This document shows positions 63,468-64,000 of a DNA stretch of 64,000 nucleotides, piece after piece (position 1 is the stretch's first letter; the number at the start of each line of letters is the position of its first letter). Origin of the DNA: Alcanivorax sp. S71-1-4. Its GTDB lineage: Bacteria > Pseudomonadota > Gammaproteobacteria > Pseudomonadales > Alcanivoracaceae. Made by a program: the position numbers and the translations under genes. A model generated the notes under the pieces. That model did no database searches, was not told the DNA's origin, and worked only from the letters and a program-made list of their open reading frames with translations. The stretch covers positions 42,451 through 106,450 of the forward strand of contig NZ_AQOR01000012.1 of NCBI RefSeq assembly GCF_009846755.1, written 5' to 3'.

Positions 63468-64000
63468 GGAAGCCCGCCCCGACCATGGCCTGCCAGGTGC
63501 GGCGCTTGTGCTCGGCCGGTTGCGCCAGCATTTCCGTGAGCGCGCTGACAGCCAGCCATTCGCCACGGGCCTGACGCTGTACGCGGAAACGTTCTGGCAG
63601 CACCAGCGCGGTGGTCTCTTCCCGCGCACAGAGCAACACCCGGGCGGCGCCGCCACGGGTCAGGCCGTTGAGGAAGGCGCCCAGTGCCTGGGCGGCCTGG
63701 TCTGCAGGCAGCGGCTCGCCGCCGGGGGGGCAGAGAAAGCGGCGCGGCTGGCCCGGGCCGACCTGCCAGATACGCAGCAGGTTGTTGACCAGTTGCTGCG
63801 CTTCGCGACCAAAGCCGGGGGCGTCGGCCTGTTCCTGCTCCAGCACCAGCCAGACATTCGGCGTGGCAAATGCCTGCAGGGTAAAGCGCGGCCCGGTGCT
63901 GGCTGCCGGCCGGGCCGGTTCGCGCGCGGCGGCCGGGTTGGCGGCGGGAGTCGCTGCCACGGTGGGCAACGGTGGGCGTTCAGCGCCGGGCGCCGGGTCC
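63460..64000 (-). CDS. HolD-like protein (DNA polymerase III psi subunit?), N-terminus beyond window
   Basis: The frame stays open to the right edge, so the start is missing; at least 179 residues are visible. The C-terminal pattern (VNNLLRIWQVGPGQ, later SALTEMLAQPAEHKRRTWQAM) resembles the E. coli psi subunit (VLRALTVSPDQ, SPALTDLRANPTARAALWQQI), and the gene precedes rimI as holD does. An Ala/Pro-rich stretch (about 30 residues) separates this from the missing N-terminus. Psi is poorly conserved, so this rests on a by-eye match plus gene order. Confidence 0.55.
   Translation of the reverse strand, partial: DPAPGAERPPLPTVAATPAANPAAAREPARPAASTGPRFTLQAFATPNVWLVLEQEQADAPGFGREAQQLVNNLLRIWQVGPGQPRRFLCPPGGEPLPADQAAQALGAFLNGLTRGGAARVLLCAREETTALVLPERFRVQRQARGEWLAVSALTEMLAQPAEHKRRTWQAMVGAGFHA

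Overview
The window is high-GC DNA packed with short-spaced genes. It has ATGA start/stop overlaps, Gram-negative outer-membrane barrels, an LpxR-type lipid A enzyme, a Fur-like box and a prfC/rimI-type housekeeping background. This fits a (probably marine) gammaproteobacterium. Alcanivoracaceae or a near relative is my best guess, but there is no rRNA or single decisive marker, so genus is inference. No tRNA, rRNA, CRISPR array, prophage or complete insertion sequence was seen.

Region 1 (1-11954, minus strand) is the promoter end of an iron-regulated nonribosomal peptide/polyketide cluster, most likely a siderophore. From a Fur-box promoter it reads: ECF sigma factor, a small stand-alone FecR-N-like (DUF4880) protein, MbtH-like protein, type II thioesterase, phosphopantetheinyl transferase, TauD/SyrP-like hydroxylase, a one-module NRPS (C-A-T, pocket resembling serine), then a hybrid PKS-NRPS (KS-AT-KR-ACP-C...) that runs off the left edge. 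The assembly order predicts a serine extended by one malonyl unit and ketoreduced, giving a gamma-amino acid unit, before the next amino acid is joined.

Region 2 (12171-23607) is mixed metabolism. It holds a methyltransferase, glyoxalase I, an Rpn-type nuclease, a bile-acid-symporter-like transporter, and a patatin/Baeyer-Villiger monooxygenase/SDR operon divergent from a VirS-like AraC regulator. The regulator is followed by a MATE exporter and a small ABM-domain protein. The region ends with an unusual MORN-repeat/C13 (legumain-like) peptidase fusion. Two non-coding palindromic repeat families occur: one at 12982-13150 and 27272-27505, the other at 23645-23947.

Region 3 (23977-36514) is envelope-related. 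It contains a DUF1302 outer-membrane protein, an LpxR-family lipid A deacylase, a lipoprotein that fuses a beta-helix to a diheme cytochrome, a papain/C39-like cysteine peptidase and four tandem paralogous 8-strand-type outer-membrane barrels. A phnB-like/yjdM/prfC operon follows.

Region 4 (36584-62854, minus strand) is the most unusual part. A roughly 18 kb run encodes six exported proteins. Three are built largely from DUF11-type beta-sandwich repeats (161, 973 and 962 residues). The others are a 2087-residue protein with DUF11, SdrD-like and Ig-like segments and a large C-terminal barrel, an OmpA-like lipoprotein, and a 1586-residue protein with choice-of-anchor-L, lectin, CshA-like, GEVED, SdrD and DUF11 domains. 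Three 7TMR-DISM sensor kinases and one AraC-type response regulator flank it. I read this as an undescribed surface-fibre or adhesin assembly with dedicated signalling. The architecture is seen in the sequence; the function is inference.

The right edge holds rimI and a truncated HolD-like gene.
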